This document shows, piece after piece, positions 48,781-57,496 of a DNA stretch of 64,000 bases. The stretch covers positions 1 to 64,000 of the forward strand of contig NZ_VTUY01000008.1 in the NCBI RefSeq assembly GCF_008364765.1, given 5' to 3'. The position numbers were made by a program, and so were the translations under genes. The DNA comes from Bacillus sp. CH30_1T (GTDB lineage Bacteria > Bacillota > Bacilli > Bacillales > Bacillaceae_B). Within the stretch, counting starts at the first letter, position 1, and each line of letters opens with the position of its first letter. The notes below the pieces were generated by a model. It did no database searches. It had not been told where the DNA came from and was given only the letters and a program-made list of their open reading frames with translations.

Positions 48781-49296
48781 TTAAAATGGTTTGATGCTTT
48801 TATAATATTGTCCTTTTTCTGCGTATTCTCTCGAAATTCGCTTCATTTCGCTAATATCATGTTCATTTAACTCTCTCACTACTTTTGCTGGCCGACCGAA
48901 TGCCAGTGTGTTGGGAGGAATGACTTTCCCTTGTGGAACAAGGCTTCCTGCCCCAATAAATGCTCCTTCACCAATTTCAGCATTATCGAGAATGATCGAC
49001 CCCATGCCGATTAAAGCCTTTTTTCGGATTTTGCAGCTATGTAAAATCACTCCGTGGCCTACGGTTACTTCATCTTCAAGAATAAGAGGGTTATTTGGAC
49101 TCTGATGAAGAATGGAATTATCCTGTATATTTACTTTATTACCGATTCTCGTTGGAGCGACATCCCCTCTGATGACGGTGTTAAACCAGATGCTGGACTC
49201 TTCACCGATCTCTACATCCCCGGAGATGGTCACATAATCGGCAATGTAGGCCGAATGAGCGATGATCGGTTTTTTATCATGATATGGATAGAGCAT
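48781..49296 (-). CDS. ytoA: Gamma-carbonic-anhydrase-family hexapeptide protein (YtoA)
   Basis: A left-handed beta-helix protein of 171 aa with hexapeptide repeats (VTISGDVEIGEESSIW, VGHGVILHSCKI). The three metal-binding histidine positions of the gamma-CA family can be traced (IQDNSILHQ, VGHGVILHS). It may be a carbonic anhydrase or an acyl-transferase-like protein; activity of YtoA is not proved. It is divergent from ytpA. Confidence 0.88.
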   Translation of the reverse strand: MLYPYHDKKPIIAHSAYIADYVTISGDVEIGEESSIWFNTVIRGDVAPTRIGNKVNIQDNSILHQSPNNPLILEDEVTVGHGVILHSCKIRKKALIGMGSIILDNAEIGEGAFIGAGSLVPQGKVIPPNTLAFGRPAKVVRELNEHDISEMKRISREYAEKGQYYKSIKPF

Positions 49297-49380
49297 TTTT
49301 TACTTCCCCTTTCAATAATATTTACTATAATAATGGTAGCAGAATTTATACACTTAGAGAACTATTAAGGAGGAATTGCC

Positions 49381-50184
49381 ATGTGGAAATGGGAAACAGA
49401 TCAAGAAGCAAAGGCAGTCATCGTTATCATTCATGGAGCAATGGAGCATCATGGTCGGTACGGTTGGCTCATTGAAATGTGGCGTGCAGCGGGCTTCCAT
49501 GTCATCATGGGGGATTTACCAGGTCAGGGTATGACATCGAGAAGTCAAAGAGGACATATTGATTCGTTTGATGATTATATAGTGGAAGTGAAAGATTGGG
49601 TACAGGCTGCGTATCAATTTGAATTGCCTGTATTTATGATTGGTCACAGTATGGGGGGGCTTGTTGCGGTCCGTATGCTTCAGGAAACTCACGTAAACCT
49701 GGCAGGGGTGATTTTGTCCTCACCTTGTTTAGGTTTGGTCACAACCCCATCAAAATCGATCGAGCTCTTGTCCCACGGTTTGAATAAAATCGCTCCCATG
49801 GTGAAGTTTCCATCAGGGTTAACGATCGATATGGCAACGAGAAATGCAGATGTACGTGAAATCGACAGCAACGATTCACTCTATATCACCAAAGTTTCTG
49901 TCCGCTGGTACAGGGAGCTCGCCCAAGCGATAAAACTGGCTTTTGTAAACCTGGAGAAAATGCCTGACGTTCCTTTGCTCGTGTTGCAGGCTGGTGATGA
50001 CAAAATTGTCGATAAAAAAGCAGTGAAAAAATGGTTCAACGAACTGTCTTTATCTGAAATGCATTACAAAGAATGGCCGAAATGCTATCATGAAATCTAT
50101 AATGAACCAGAAAGAGAAGATATCTTTGAATACTCCAATATTTTCATTGAAAGTCGTTTGAAAGCGCTAGGATACATTTTGTAA
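49381..50184 (+). CDS. ytpA: Alpha/beta hydrolase, lysophospholipase-like (YtpA)
   Basis: The 267-aa protein has the nucleophile elbow GHSMGG, an oxyanion segment IIHGAMEHHGRYG, and an Asp/His pair near LQAGDDKIVDK and CYHEIYNEP. B. subtilis YtpA is a lysophospholipase linked to the antibiotic bacilysocin. AAGGAGGA precedes the ATG. ytpB follows 14 bp later, so the two form an operon. Confidence 0.9.
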   Translation: MWKWETDQEAKAVIVIIHGAMEHHGRYGWLIEMWRAAGFHVIMGDLPGQGMTSRSQRGHIDSFDDYIVEVKDWVQAAYQFELPVFMIGHSMGGLVAVRMLQETHVNLAGVILSSPCLGLVTTPSKSIELLSHGLNKIAPMVKFPSGLTIDMATRNADVREIDSNDSLYITKVSVRWYRELAQAIKLAFVNLEKMPDVPLLVLQAGDDKIVDKKAVKKWFNELSLSEMHYKEWPKCYHEIYNEPEREDIFEYSNIFIESRLKALGYIL

Positions 50185-50198
50185 AAGAGGTGGTAAAG

Positions 50199-51272
50199 GT
50201 GTCGATCCCAAGTGATCCCTTTTCGTTAATGACAAGAGTATACCGAAATGTTTTTCCGATTGTTCATAAAGAATTAGATGAGTGGAAGAGGCGGGCGGAA
50301 GCGATCCCCAATCAGGAATTAAGAAGTCAGGCCCTGGCCAGTATCGAACATAAAACGTTTCACTGTGAAGGTGGATCGATCCTTTCCCTGTTGGCACTGG
50401 ATAAAAAAGAAGACACGATTCGATTTATCGTCGCCTATCAGACAATAAGCGATTATTTGGATAATCTCTGTGATCGGAGCGTTTCCCTGGATCCCGACGA
50501 TTTTGCCCTTCTTCATCAATCCATGAAAGACGCCCTTACGGTGGGTGCTGTGCCTGCCAATTACTATGCTTTAAGGACCGATCAGGATGACGGGGGGTAT
50601 CTGAGAGATTTAGTGCTTAGCTGTCAGTCCGTTCTTGAAGCATTACATCACTACGAGAACATCAATAAGGATCTTATACAGCTTTGTGAATACTACTGCG
50701 ACTTGCAGATACATAAACATGTTAAAAAAGAAGAAAGGGTAGGAAGGCTGCAGAATTGGTTTGAAACTCACCGTTCGAACCTTCCGGAAATGAATTGGTA
50801 CGAGTTTTCCGCCTGTTCTGGATCAACACTCGGCATCTTCTGTTTAGTGTCATACGCATGCAGAAGCGATTTTCAGCCGTCGCACACAGAAAAAATCAAA
50901 CGTGGATATTTTCCATATATTCAAGGCTTACATATCCTTCTTGATTACTTCATTGACCAGGATGAGGACCATGAGGGGGGAGACTTGAACTTCTGCTTTT
51001 ATTACGAGGATGATGAGCATTTAAAAGAACGGCTGCTTCATTTTCTTCAAAAAGCAGACGAACACACCCATGAACTGCCACATGCCCATTTTCACCGCCT
51101 GATTAACAAAGGACTCATCGGCGTCTACCTGTCAGACGACAAGGCAAACAAACAAGAAAAAGTACAATCCTTCTCCAAACAATTCATCGCACAAGCCGGC
51201 TGGATCACCAGATTCTTCTACATCAATGGAAAAATATACCGAAAATGGAGAAATCGCAAAAAAACATCCTGA
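50199..51272 (+). CDS. ytpB: Tetraprenyl-beta-curcumene synthase family protein (YtpB)
   Basis: A class I-like terpene cyclase of about 357 aa (DUF2600). B. subtilis YtpB cyclises heptaprenyl diphosphate to tetraprenyl-beta-curcumene, the start of sesquarterpene synthesis. Asp-rich segments DYLDNLCD and DYFIDQDEDHEGGD are likely Mg/diphosphate sites. I use GTG 50199, 8 bp after GAGG; a GTG at 50190 is also in frame. It follows ytpA in an operon. Confidence 0.87.
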   Translation: MSIPSDPFSLMTRVYRNVFPIVHKELDEWKRRAEAIPNQELRSQALASIEHKTFHCEGGSILSLLALDKKEDTIRFIVAYQTISDYLDNLCDRSVSLDPDDFALLHQSMKDALTVGAVPANYYALRTDQDDGGYLRDLVLSCQSVLEALHHYENINKDLIQLCEYYCDLQIHKHVKKEERVGRLQNWFETHRSNLPEMNWYEFSACSGSTLGIFCLVSYACRSDFQPSHTEKIKRGYFPYIQGLHILLDYFIDQDEDHEGGDLNFCFYYEDDEHLKERLLHFLQKADEHTHELPHAHFHRLINKGLIGVYLSDDKANKQEKVQSFSKQFIAQAGWITRFFYINGKIYRKWRNRKKTS

Positions 51273-51274
51273 AA

Positions 51275-51320
51275 AAGAGGGACGGACCTTCGACACTAGT
51301 GTCGAAGGTCCGTCCCTTTT
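51275..51320. terminator. Perfect 40-bp palindrome, GGGACGGACC family, copy 2
   Basis: AGGGACGGACCTTCGACACT is followed directly by its exact complement (51278-51317), with A and T runs outside. It is the terminator of ytpB. Confidence 0.9.
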
Positions 51321-51504
51321 ATTGTCTCTTTTATCAAACTAAAGTTGGGTGAAGGGATACTAAATTCGACGGTTAATACCATAATTATACAAATATTAAT
51401 CGTTGATATCTTTTATTTTACGACAATTTACCCATCTGTAGTTTAGCGGAATATCGTACTATGTATCTAAAAATGTGTTATTTCGTCATACTAAATAACT
51501 AATG

Positions 51505-51533
51505 TATTCTGAAAAGATTTACTTTTCAGAATA
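51505..51533 (+). promoter_or_regulatory. Inverted repeat upstream of the inhA-like gene
   Basis: TATTCTGAAAAG-N5-CTTTTCAGAATA, perfect 12-bp arms, 58-86 bp before the start codon. It may be an operator or a leader hairpin. The rest of the 51321-51590 gap is AT-rich, and I see no other site I can name. Confidence 0.5.
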
Positions 51534-51590
51534 ATGGAGTATATTTTAATTAGTGTAAAAATTTAGTACATAAAAAAGGGGGAACCAAGT

Positions 51591-53957
51591 TTGAAATCAC
51601 GTAAAGTATTATCGATGGCCATGGCTGCGGCATTGAGTGTAGGGGCATTTGCTGTACCTGCATCAGCTGCAACCACAGTGCCTGAAAATGTGTTAGCAAA
51701 GCCGGCGGTGAAGAAATCTCATTCACATGGTGAAGGTCCATTCGACTTAGCCATTGCGAATGAAGAGAAGTTGATTGAAATGCTCCAAAAGAGCGGTAAA
51801 TTATCTAAGAATGCTACAGCTGTACAAGCAGAAAAAGCTGTCCAGAAGTTCTTGAAAGAGAAATCTGAAGGTTTAAAGGAACTGGAAGATGACGGTGAAT
51901 TAAAAGAAGAGAAAGAAAAAATTGAAAAAGATATCGATAAGCACAAAAAGGGCGATAAGCATAAAAAGAAAAAAAGAGATTTAGACCCTGTAGTGGAAGA
52001 GGATTACACCGGTGAAAAGAGAACCGATAAAGTTCTAGTATTACTAATGGAATTCCCTGATTTCCCACATAATTCCATCCAACCTGAAGATTCGGATATG
52101 TATTATGAAGATTACGTAAAAGAGCATTATGAGGATATGGTATTTGGAGAAAACGGATATACAGGTCCAAATGGTGAAAACCTCATTTCCATGAAGCAAT
52201 TTTATGAGCAGCAAACGGATGGGGCTTATTCTGTTGAAGGTGAGGTAGCTGGATGGTATCAAGCTTCTAAACCGGCAGCAGCTTATGGGGGGAATGATCC
52301 AGAAACAGGTGATAATGATAAAGATGCGAGGGGACTTGTACGCGAAGCTTTAGCAGCGGCAGCAAATGACCCTGAAGTGGACTTGTCTGATTATGACCAG
52401 GAAGACCGTTATGACCTTGATGGAGACGGAAATACCCGTGAACCTGATGGCTTGGTAGATCATTTAATGATTGTTCATTCAGCAGTAGGGGAAGAAGCTG
52501 GTGGAGGTAGTCTTGGTGAGGATGCGATTTGGTCTCATCGCTGGAATTTAGGGGATGTGTTCCCTGTAGATGGCACGGAAGCGGAAGTTCCATATTGGGG
52601 TGGCAATATGGCTGCATATGACTATACAGTTCAACCAGCTGATGGAGCTGCTGGCGTATTTGCCCATGAATATGGTCACGACCTGGGATTACCTGATGAA
52701 TATGACACTCAATACACAGGTGCCGGTGAAGCGGTAGCATACTGGTCCATCATGGCAAGCGGAAGCTGGGCCGGTAAGGTTCCTGGAACAGAACCAACAG
52801 GATTCAGTGCTTGGTCGAAAGAATTTCTGCAAGCAGCACATGGTGGAAACTGGCTGAAACATGAAGAAGTTGATCTGGAAGACATTAATAAAAAAGGTAT
52901 CGAAGTCTACCTGGATCAGGCAAATACAAAAGGGACAAACCCTGATGCTCTTAAAATTAACCTCCCTGATAAAGAAACAGTGGTGAATACACCGTTTAGC
53001 GGAGAATATGAGTACTTCAGTGGAAGTGGCAATGACCTGGATAATTCTGCGGTCATGAATGTAGATTTAACATCTTCTCAAAATGCAGAACTTACATTCA
53101 AAGCATGGTATGACATTGAACAAGATTGGGATTATGGTTCAGTTCAAGTTAGTGAAGACGGTGAAAACTGGACGAGCATTCCAGGAAATGTAACAACAGA
53201 TACAAATCCGCACGATCAAAATCCTGGTCATGGAATCACTGGGAATTCAGATGGATGGGTAGATGCCACATTTGATTTAAGTCAGTATGCAGGGAAAGAA
53301 ATTCAAGTAAAACTAAACTATTGGACAGATGTTGCAGCGGTTAATCAAGGTTTATATGTGGATGATATCAGAGTGACTTCAGACGGTAATGAAATATTCT
53401 TCGATGATGTAGAAGGTGAAGAAAAAGTTACACTTGAAGGATTCACAAAAGAAAATGGAGTGAAAACTTCTGAGCATTATTACCTGCTCGAATGGAGAAA
53501 CCACCAGGGGGTAGATGAAGGTTTGGCTCACATCCGCCGTGGTAACAGTCTTATGTCGTACGATCCAGGCCTAATAATTTGGTATGCAGATGAAAAATAT
53601 GGAGATAACTGGACTGGTGCCCACCCGGGTGAAGGTTTCTTGGGAGTAGTAGATGCAGACCAGAGAGAACTAAAATGGAGTGATAACTCAGTTGCATCCA
53701 CTCGATATCAAATCCATGATGCTGCATTCAGTATGGATAGATCTAAGTTCATGTTCCTGGATTATTATGAATCATTAGGTTTAGTAATGCTGGATCCACA
53801 TACACAGAAAAACCCGGTTTTCAATGATAATCGAAGTTATTTGAATGAAGATATACCAGATGCAGGACGTAATGTACCTGAATATGGATTGAAAATTAAA
53901 GTTACTGGTCAAAGTAAAGATCGTTCAGTCGGAAGAATCGAAATAAGCAAGAAATAA
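51591..53957 (+). CDS. inhA: Immune inhibitor A metalloprotease (peptidase M6)
   Basis: A secreted zinc protease of 788 aa. The signal peptide ends at ASA (about residue 27). A lysine-rich pro-region (about 90-130) precedes the catalytic domain, which holds HEYGHDLGLPDE (residues 359-370), a variant HExxH zinc motif. C-terminal beta domains include VQVSEDGENW (a MAM/CBM-like segment). Similar proteases of the Bacillus cereus group cleave host antibacterial peptides and surface proteins. The start is TTG after AAAGGGGG. Confidence 0.93.
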   Translation: MKSRKVLSMAMAAALSVGAFAVPASAATTVPENVLAKPAVKKSHSHGEGPFDLAIANEEKLIEMLQKSGKLSKNATAVQAEKAVQKFLKEKSEGLKELEDDGELKEEKEKIEKDIDKHKKGDKHKKKKRDLDPVVEEDYTGEKRTDKVLVLLMEFPDFPHNSIQPEDSDMYYEDYVKEHYEDMVFGENGYTGPNGENLISMKQFYEQQTDGAYSVEGEVAGWYQASKPAAAYGGNDPETGDNDKDARGLVREALAAAANDPEVDLSDYDQEDRYDLDGDGNTREPDGLVDHLMIVHSAVGEEAGGGSLGEDAIWSHRWNLGDVFPVDGTEAEVPYWGGNMAAYDYTVQPADGAAGVFAHEYGHDLGLPDEYDTQYTGAGEAVAYWSIMASGSWAGKVPGTEPTGFSAWSKEFLQAAHGGNWLKHEEVDLEDINKKGIEVYLDQANTKGTNPDALKINLPDKETVVNTPFSGEYEYFSGSGNDLDNSAVMNVDLTSSQNAELTFKAWYDIEQDWDYGSVQVSEDGENWTSIPGNVTTDTNPHDQNPGHGITGNSDGWVDATFDLSQYAGKEIQVKLNYWTDVAAVNQGLYVDDIRVTSDGNEIFFDDVEGEEKVTLEGFTKENGVKTSEHYYLLEWRNHQGVDEGLAHIRRGNSLMSYDPGLIIWYADEKYGDNWTGAHPGEGFLGVVDADQRELKWSDNSVASTRYQIHDAAFSMDRSKFMFLDYYESLGLVMLDPHTQKNPVFNDNRSYLNEDIPDAGRNVPEYGLKIKVTGQSKDRSVGRIEISKK

Positions 53958-53959
53958 AC

Positions 53960-53997
53960 CAAAAAGGGTGACTGCCATCTCGGCAGTCATCCTTTAA
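53960..53997 (+). terminator. Terminator of inhA
   Basis: AAGGGTGACTGCC and GGCAGTCATCCTT form a stem followed by TAAGC. Its T-run is short. Confidence 0.7.
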
Positions 53998-54067
53998 GCA
54001 TGTTATTGGACATTTTTTACTACTGAATTGATAATAATACTCACATCAATTAAAGGAGATGTCCATT

Positions 54068-55063
54068 TTGAAGTTAAGTGTTTTAGATCAGTCACCCATT
54101 TCAGAAGGAATGAGCCCACAAGAGGCTTTAAATCATACAGTCCAATTAGCACAACATGTCGAGAAGTTGGGATTCGAACGTTTCTGGGTATCCGAGCATC
54201 ATGATTCAACGGGACTTGCGGGTTCCTCGCCGGAGGTATTGATCGCTCATCTGGCACAGAATACATCAAGGATCCGTGTCGGTTCCGGAGGGGTCATGCT
54301 TCCTCATTACTCTTCATACAAAGTAGCTGAGAATTTCCGATTGCTTGAAGGGTTGAATCCGAATCGGATTGATTTAGGATTAGGAAGGGCACCTGGCGGA
54401 ATGCCGATGGCAACGATGGCCCTGCATGACGGGAAGCCGAGAGACGTCAATCGATATCCTGAACAAATCGATGATCTGCTGGGGTATTTAACCGATTCAT
54501 TACCGGATACTCATCCCTATCAAGGATTAACGGCAGCCCCGATGATCGAAACGATGCCTGAAGTATGGATGCTTGGTTCAAGTCCGTCCAGTGCGATGCT
54601 GGCAGCACAAAAAGGATTACCTTATACCTTTGCCCAGTTTATTAACGGGGAAGGCGGCCCTCAATATACACAGGCGTACAGAAATAACTTTGTTCCTTCC
54701 AAATACCTGAAGGACCCAAAGAACATCGTAGCCGTGTTTGCCATCTGTGCTGAAACGGATGAAGAAGCAGAAAGGGTCGCATCCAGCATAGACTTGGCGA
54801 TCTTAATGATTGAACAAGGCATGCGTTCAAACGGGACACCTAGTCCTGAGAAAGCGGCAGCTTATCAGTACACCCCATTTGAAGAAATGAGAGTGCGCGA
54901 AAATCGCAAACGCATGGTCGTCGGAAATCCTAAAAAGGTGAAAGAACAACTACTTTCACTCAGTGAACAGTACCAAACAGATGAAATCATGCTCGTCAGC
55001 ATCACATACGACTTCCAGGACAAACTCAAATCATTTGAATTAATAGCAAACGAAATGTTATAA
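54068..55063 (+). CDS. LLM-class flavin-dependent oxidoreductase
   Basis: A luciferase-like TIM-barrel protein of 331 aa (WVSEHHDSTGLAGSSPEVLIAHLA, VGSGGVMLPHYSSYKVAENF, DLGLGRAPGG). It binds FMN or F420; the substrate is unknown. I set the start at TTG 54068, 9 bp after GGAG, since the ATG at 54059 overlaps the ribosome site. It seems to be monocistronic. Confidence 0.87.
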   Translation: MKLSVLDQSPISEGMSPQEALNHTVQLAQHVEKLGFERFWVSEHHDSTGLAGSSPEVLIAHLAQNTSRIRVGSGGVMLPHYSSYKVAENFRLLEGLNPNRIDLGLGRAPGGMPMATMALHDGKPRDVNRYPEQIDDLLGYLTDSLPDTHPYQGLTAAPMIETMPEVWMLGSSPSSAMLAAQKGLPYTFAQFINGEGGPQYTQAYRNNFVPSKYLKDPKNIVAVFAICAETDEEAERVASSIDLAILMIEQGMRSNGTPSPEKAAAYQYTPFEEMRVRENRKRMVVGNPKKVKEQLLSLSEQYQTDEIMLVSITYDFQDKLKSFELIANEML

Positions 55064-55074
55064 CAAATAGAAAA

Positions 55075-55113
55075 AATAGGGACGGATCTCGAAAAGGTCC
55101 ATCCCTATTTTTA
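55075..55113. terminator. Bidirectional terminator, GGGACGGACC family, copy 3
   Basis: AAATAGGGACGGATC and a matching GGTCCATCCCTATTT with one mismatch around CTCGAAAA. It lies between converging genes. Confidence 0.85.
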
Positions 55114-55150
55114 TTGGCCGCCTCTAGGTAAAGCCCTGACGCTTTTCTAT

Positions 55151-55723
55151 TTATCTCTTCTCCAATGCCACAATAAATGGAGGATTATTCAGCTGGTTCA
55201 TGAATTGATAGCGAAGGACGTGGACGTAGTTTTGGTCCAGTTTTTCCACGTAGCGAAGGATATAGTCCCGTTCGACCGCTCCTTCCGGGTGACCGTGATA
55301 AATGACAAGGACGAGGATCCCTTCAGGTGCCATCATTTCCAGGATTTGATTCAAGGCGAGTATCGTTGTTTTCGGACGGGTGACAATTTCCTTGTCGCCG
55401 CCGGGTAAGTACCCAAGGTTAAAGATTGCGCCGGTCACTTTTCCGTGATGCACGGGAGGAATTACGTTCATCACTGTCTCGTGCCCTTGATGAAAGAGTG
55501 TCACCCGGTGAGCAAGATTATGGGTGATGAGCTGTTCTTTAGTGTTTTCTAGGGCATCCTCTTGAATATCAAAACCGTATACCCGGCCATTTTCTCCGAC
55601 TAATCTAGCCAGGAATAAGGTGTCATGTCCATTCCCGAGTGTTGCGTCTATTGTAATATCTCCTGGTTTGACAGCCCGTTCCAGAAGCTCTCTTGCAAAA
55701 GGTAAGATTCGTTCTAATTTCAT
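55151..55723 (-). CDS. mnmM: SAM-dependent tRNA methyltransferase MnmM (YtqB)
   Basis: A 190-aa class I methyltransferase with motif I DATLGNGHDTLFLA and motif IV-like NLGYLPGGD. YtqB has been identified as the enzyme that methylates nm5(s2)U34 of tRNA to mnm5(s2)U. The gene overlaps the end of ytqA by 4 bp, so the two steps are coupled. Confidence 0.9.
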   Translation of the reverse strand: MKLERILPFARELLERAVKPGDITIDATLGNGHDTLFLARLVGENGRVYGFDIQEDALENTKEQLITHNLAHRVTLFHQGHETVMNVIPPVHHGKVTGAIFNLGYLPGGDKEIVTRPKTTILALNQILEMMAPEGILVLVIYHGHPEGAVERDYILRYVEKLDQNYVHVLRYQFMNQLNNPPFIVALEKR

Positions 55724-56685
55724 GCTTTCACATCCACTTTATAAAATTTTCCCTGCCAGCTGTCCCTGCGTTTAAGTTCATCGTCAATCGCGTTCAATAC
55801 ACTCCATTTATTCACGCTCCACATCGGTCCGATCATTAAGTCGATAGGTCCGTCCCCCGTAATGCGGTGAACGATCATCTCAGGAGGTATTATTTCCAGC
55901 TGATCGCAAACCAGTTTCACGTAATGATCGAAATCCATGAAGTCGAGCAGTCCTTTTTCATATTGCTTGACCATGGGAGTTCCTTTCAGCAAATGCAAGA
56001 GGTGGATTTTAATTCCCTGGACGTCAAGGTTGGCCACTTCACTTGCCGTTTCCATCATCATTTTTTCATCTTCTTGAGGAAGTCCGTTAATAATATGAGA
56101 ACACACCCGTATACCGTGTTTTCTTAATTTATTGACTCCATCGACATAGCACTGATAATCGTGGGCCCTATTGATCAATCCGGCGGTTTTCTCATGAACG
56201 GTTTGCAGGCCCAGTTCTACCCATAAATAGGTTCTTTCGTTCAATTCAGCCAAGTATTCGACCACATCGTCAGGAAGACAGTCCGGGCGGGTAGCGATGG
56301 AAATACCTATAACTCCCTCTTGCCCGAGAACTGATTCATATCTCTCTCTTAGCACATCCACAGGTGCATGAGTGTTTGTGAATGCTTGGAAATACGCCAT
56401 ATACTTCCCGTCTTTCCACTTCTTATGCATTCTTTCTTTAATGTCAATGAATTGCTTTTCTAAGGAGTCGACCCTGCTTCCGGCAAAGTCCCCAGAGCCG
56501 GCAGCACTGCAGAAGGTACAGCCGCCATGGGCAACCGTGCCATCCCGGTTCGGGCAATCAAAGCCGCCATCGAGGGCAACCTTAAAGACTTTATGTCCAA
56601 AGTGATTTCGTAAATGGTAGTTCCATGTATGATATCGCTTTAAATCTGTGGCATATGGAAATGGGTTTGTCTCGATGACAAACAC
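55720..56685 (-). CDS. mnmL: Radical-SAM tRNA wobble enzyme MnmL (YtqA)
   Basis: A TIGR01212-type radical SAM protein of about 321 aa. The cluster ligands are Cys44, Cys56 and Cys59 (CPNRDGTVAHGGCTFC), not the usual Cx3Cx2C. Its B. subtilis counterpart YtqA has been reported to act on cmnm5(s2)U before MnmM. The start is unusual: the GTG at 56685 overlaps the ribosome site AGGAGGT, and an ATC 7 bp later has the right spacing. Confidence 0.87.
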   Translation of the reverse strand: MFVIETNPFPYATDLKRYHTWNYHLRNHFGHKVFKVALDGGFDCPNRDGTVAHGGCTFCSAAGSGDFAGSRVDSLEKQFIDIKERMHKKWKDGKYMAYFQAFTNTHAPVDVLRERYESVLGQEGVIGISIATRPDCLPDDVVEYLAELNERTYLWVELGLQTVHEKTAGLINRAHDYQCYVDGVNKLRKHGIRVCSHIINGLPQEDEKMMMETASEVANLDVQGIKIHLLHLLKGTPMVKQYEKGLLDFMDFDHYVKLVCDQLEIIPPEMIVHRITGDGPIDLMIGPMWSVNKWSVLNAIDDELKRRDSWQGKFYKVDVKA

Positions 56686-56886
56686 CTCCTACGTTTCAAT
56701 GTGTGTAACAGTATGTATGACGCTCAAAAAGATTTTATCATGAACACGGGGTCAAATGTATCCTGCATAGAGAAATAGGCGAAGATTACCACTTCTGAAA
56801 CGGGCAATCAGGTTCAAACTAAGATGGAGGAGAGTAAGGATGGGACCTTCCTCTTCTTTATTCTATACGTCAAGGAGGTAGTCGAA

Positions 56887-57180
56887 ATGGCAACAAGAAA
56901 TTCGGTTGATGAATGCATTCAAAAGTGTGAAGATGCCATTCGTTACGCTCAAGAACAATATAAATCAGGGACACAGCAAGAGCATTACCACGATGTGGAA
57001 TACACTCAAGCCATGCAGCAACTTGAAGCAGCGGTGAATGATGTGGCTCATTTAGCCAATAGCGCCAACTCTCAACAGCGTGAACAATTGCATCGCATGA
57101 GACTTCAGCTTCAGGCCTTACAAAATGAGATGATTCTGTTAGATCATGATCCAAATGTAGTAGGAGGTAAATTACATTGA
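56887..57180 (+). CDS. ytzC: Conserved small protein YtzC (DUF2524)
   Basis: A 97-aa, Gln-rich helical protein (SVDECIQKCEDAIRYAQEQY...QQREQLHRMRLQLQALQNEM), much like B. subtilis YtzC. The function is unknown. I use ATG 56887, since AAGGAGG lies 9 bp upstream. The next small ORF overlaps its stop by 4 bp. Confidence 0.83.
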   Translation: MATRNSVDECIQKCEDAIRYAQEQYKSGTQQEHYHDVEYTQAMQQLEAAVNDVAHLANSANSQQREQLHRMRLQLQALQNEMILLDHDPNVVGGKLH

Positions 57181-57341
57181 CCACTCGTTCTGATAAAAAA
57201 AACCCTGAACAAAAAACCCGCAGTGATTTCCGTAATTTAGATACAGAATTCGGAGCTGAAAACAATCCTGTCAAAGCTGCAAAAAAGCGCTACGAAAAAA
57301 AGGGACAGCCTGTTAAATCCGATCATCATAACGGAAAATAA
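57177..57341 (+). CDS. Small basic protein, 54 aa
   Basis: A highly charged protein (TTRSDKKNPEQKTRSDFRNLD...AAKKRYEKKGQPVK). It starts with TTG overlapping the ytzC stop, with TAGGAGG 9 bp upstream, and ends before a clear terminator. It resembles small spore-associated Bacillus proteins in composition, but I cannot assign a family. Confidence 0.7.
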   Translation: MTTRSDKKNPEQKTRSDFRNLDTEFGAENNPVKAAKKRYEKKGQPVKSDHHNGK

Positions 57342-57353
57342 TGGACTGAAATT

Positions 57354-57387
57354 AGGTGCTCTTTATAATGGGGCACCTGGTTTTTTT
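57354..57387 (+). terminator. Terminator after the ytzC unit
   Basis: AGGTGCTC and GGGCACCT form a stem followed by GGTTTTTTT. Confidence 0.8.
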
Positions 57388-57496
57388 AGTAGAAAAAAAG
57401 GACATCTATTTTAAGAAATAATTCTTGCCCCCTTTCACAAAAAAGAGTAAAATCCTTTTGGGACTCGAAATAAAATAGTGGAAAGGGGGCAGAATC

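Noticed and set aside
51591..53957. Insertion of the protease gene by a recent mobile element
   Set aside because: No transposase, integrase or flanking direct repeats are visible; a lineage-specific gene in a conserved backbone is simpler.
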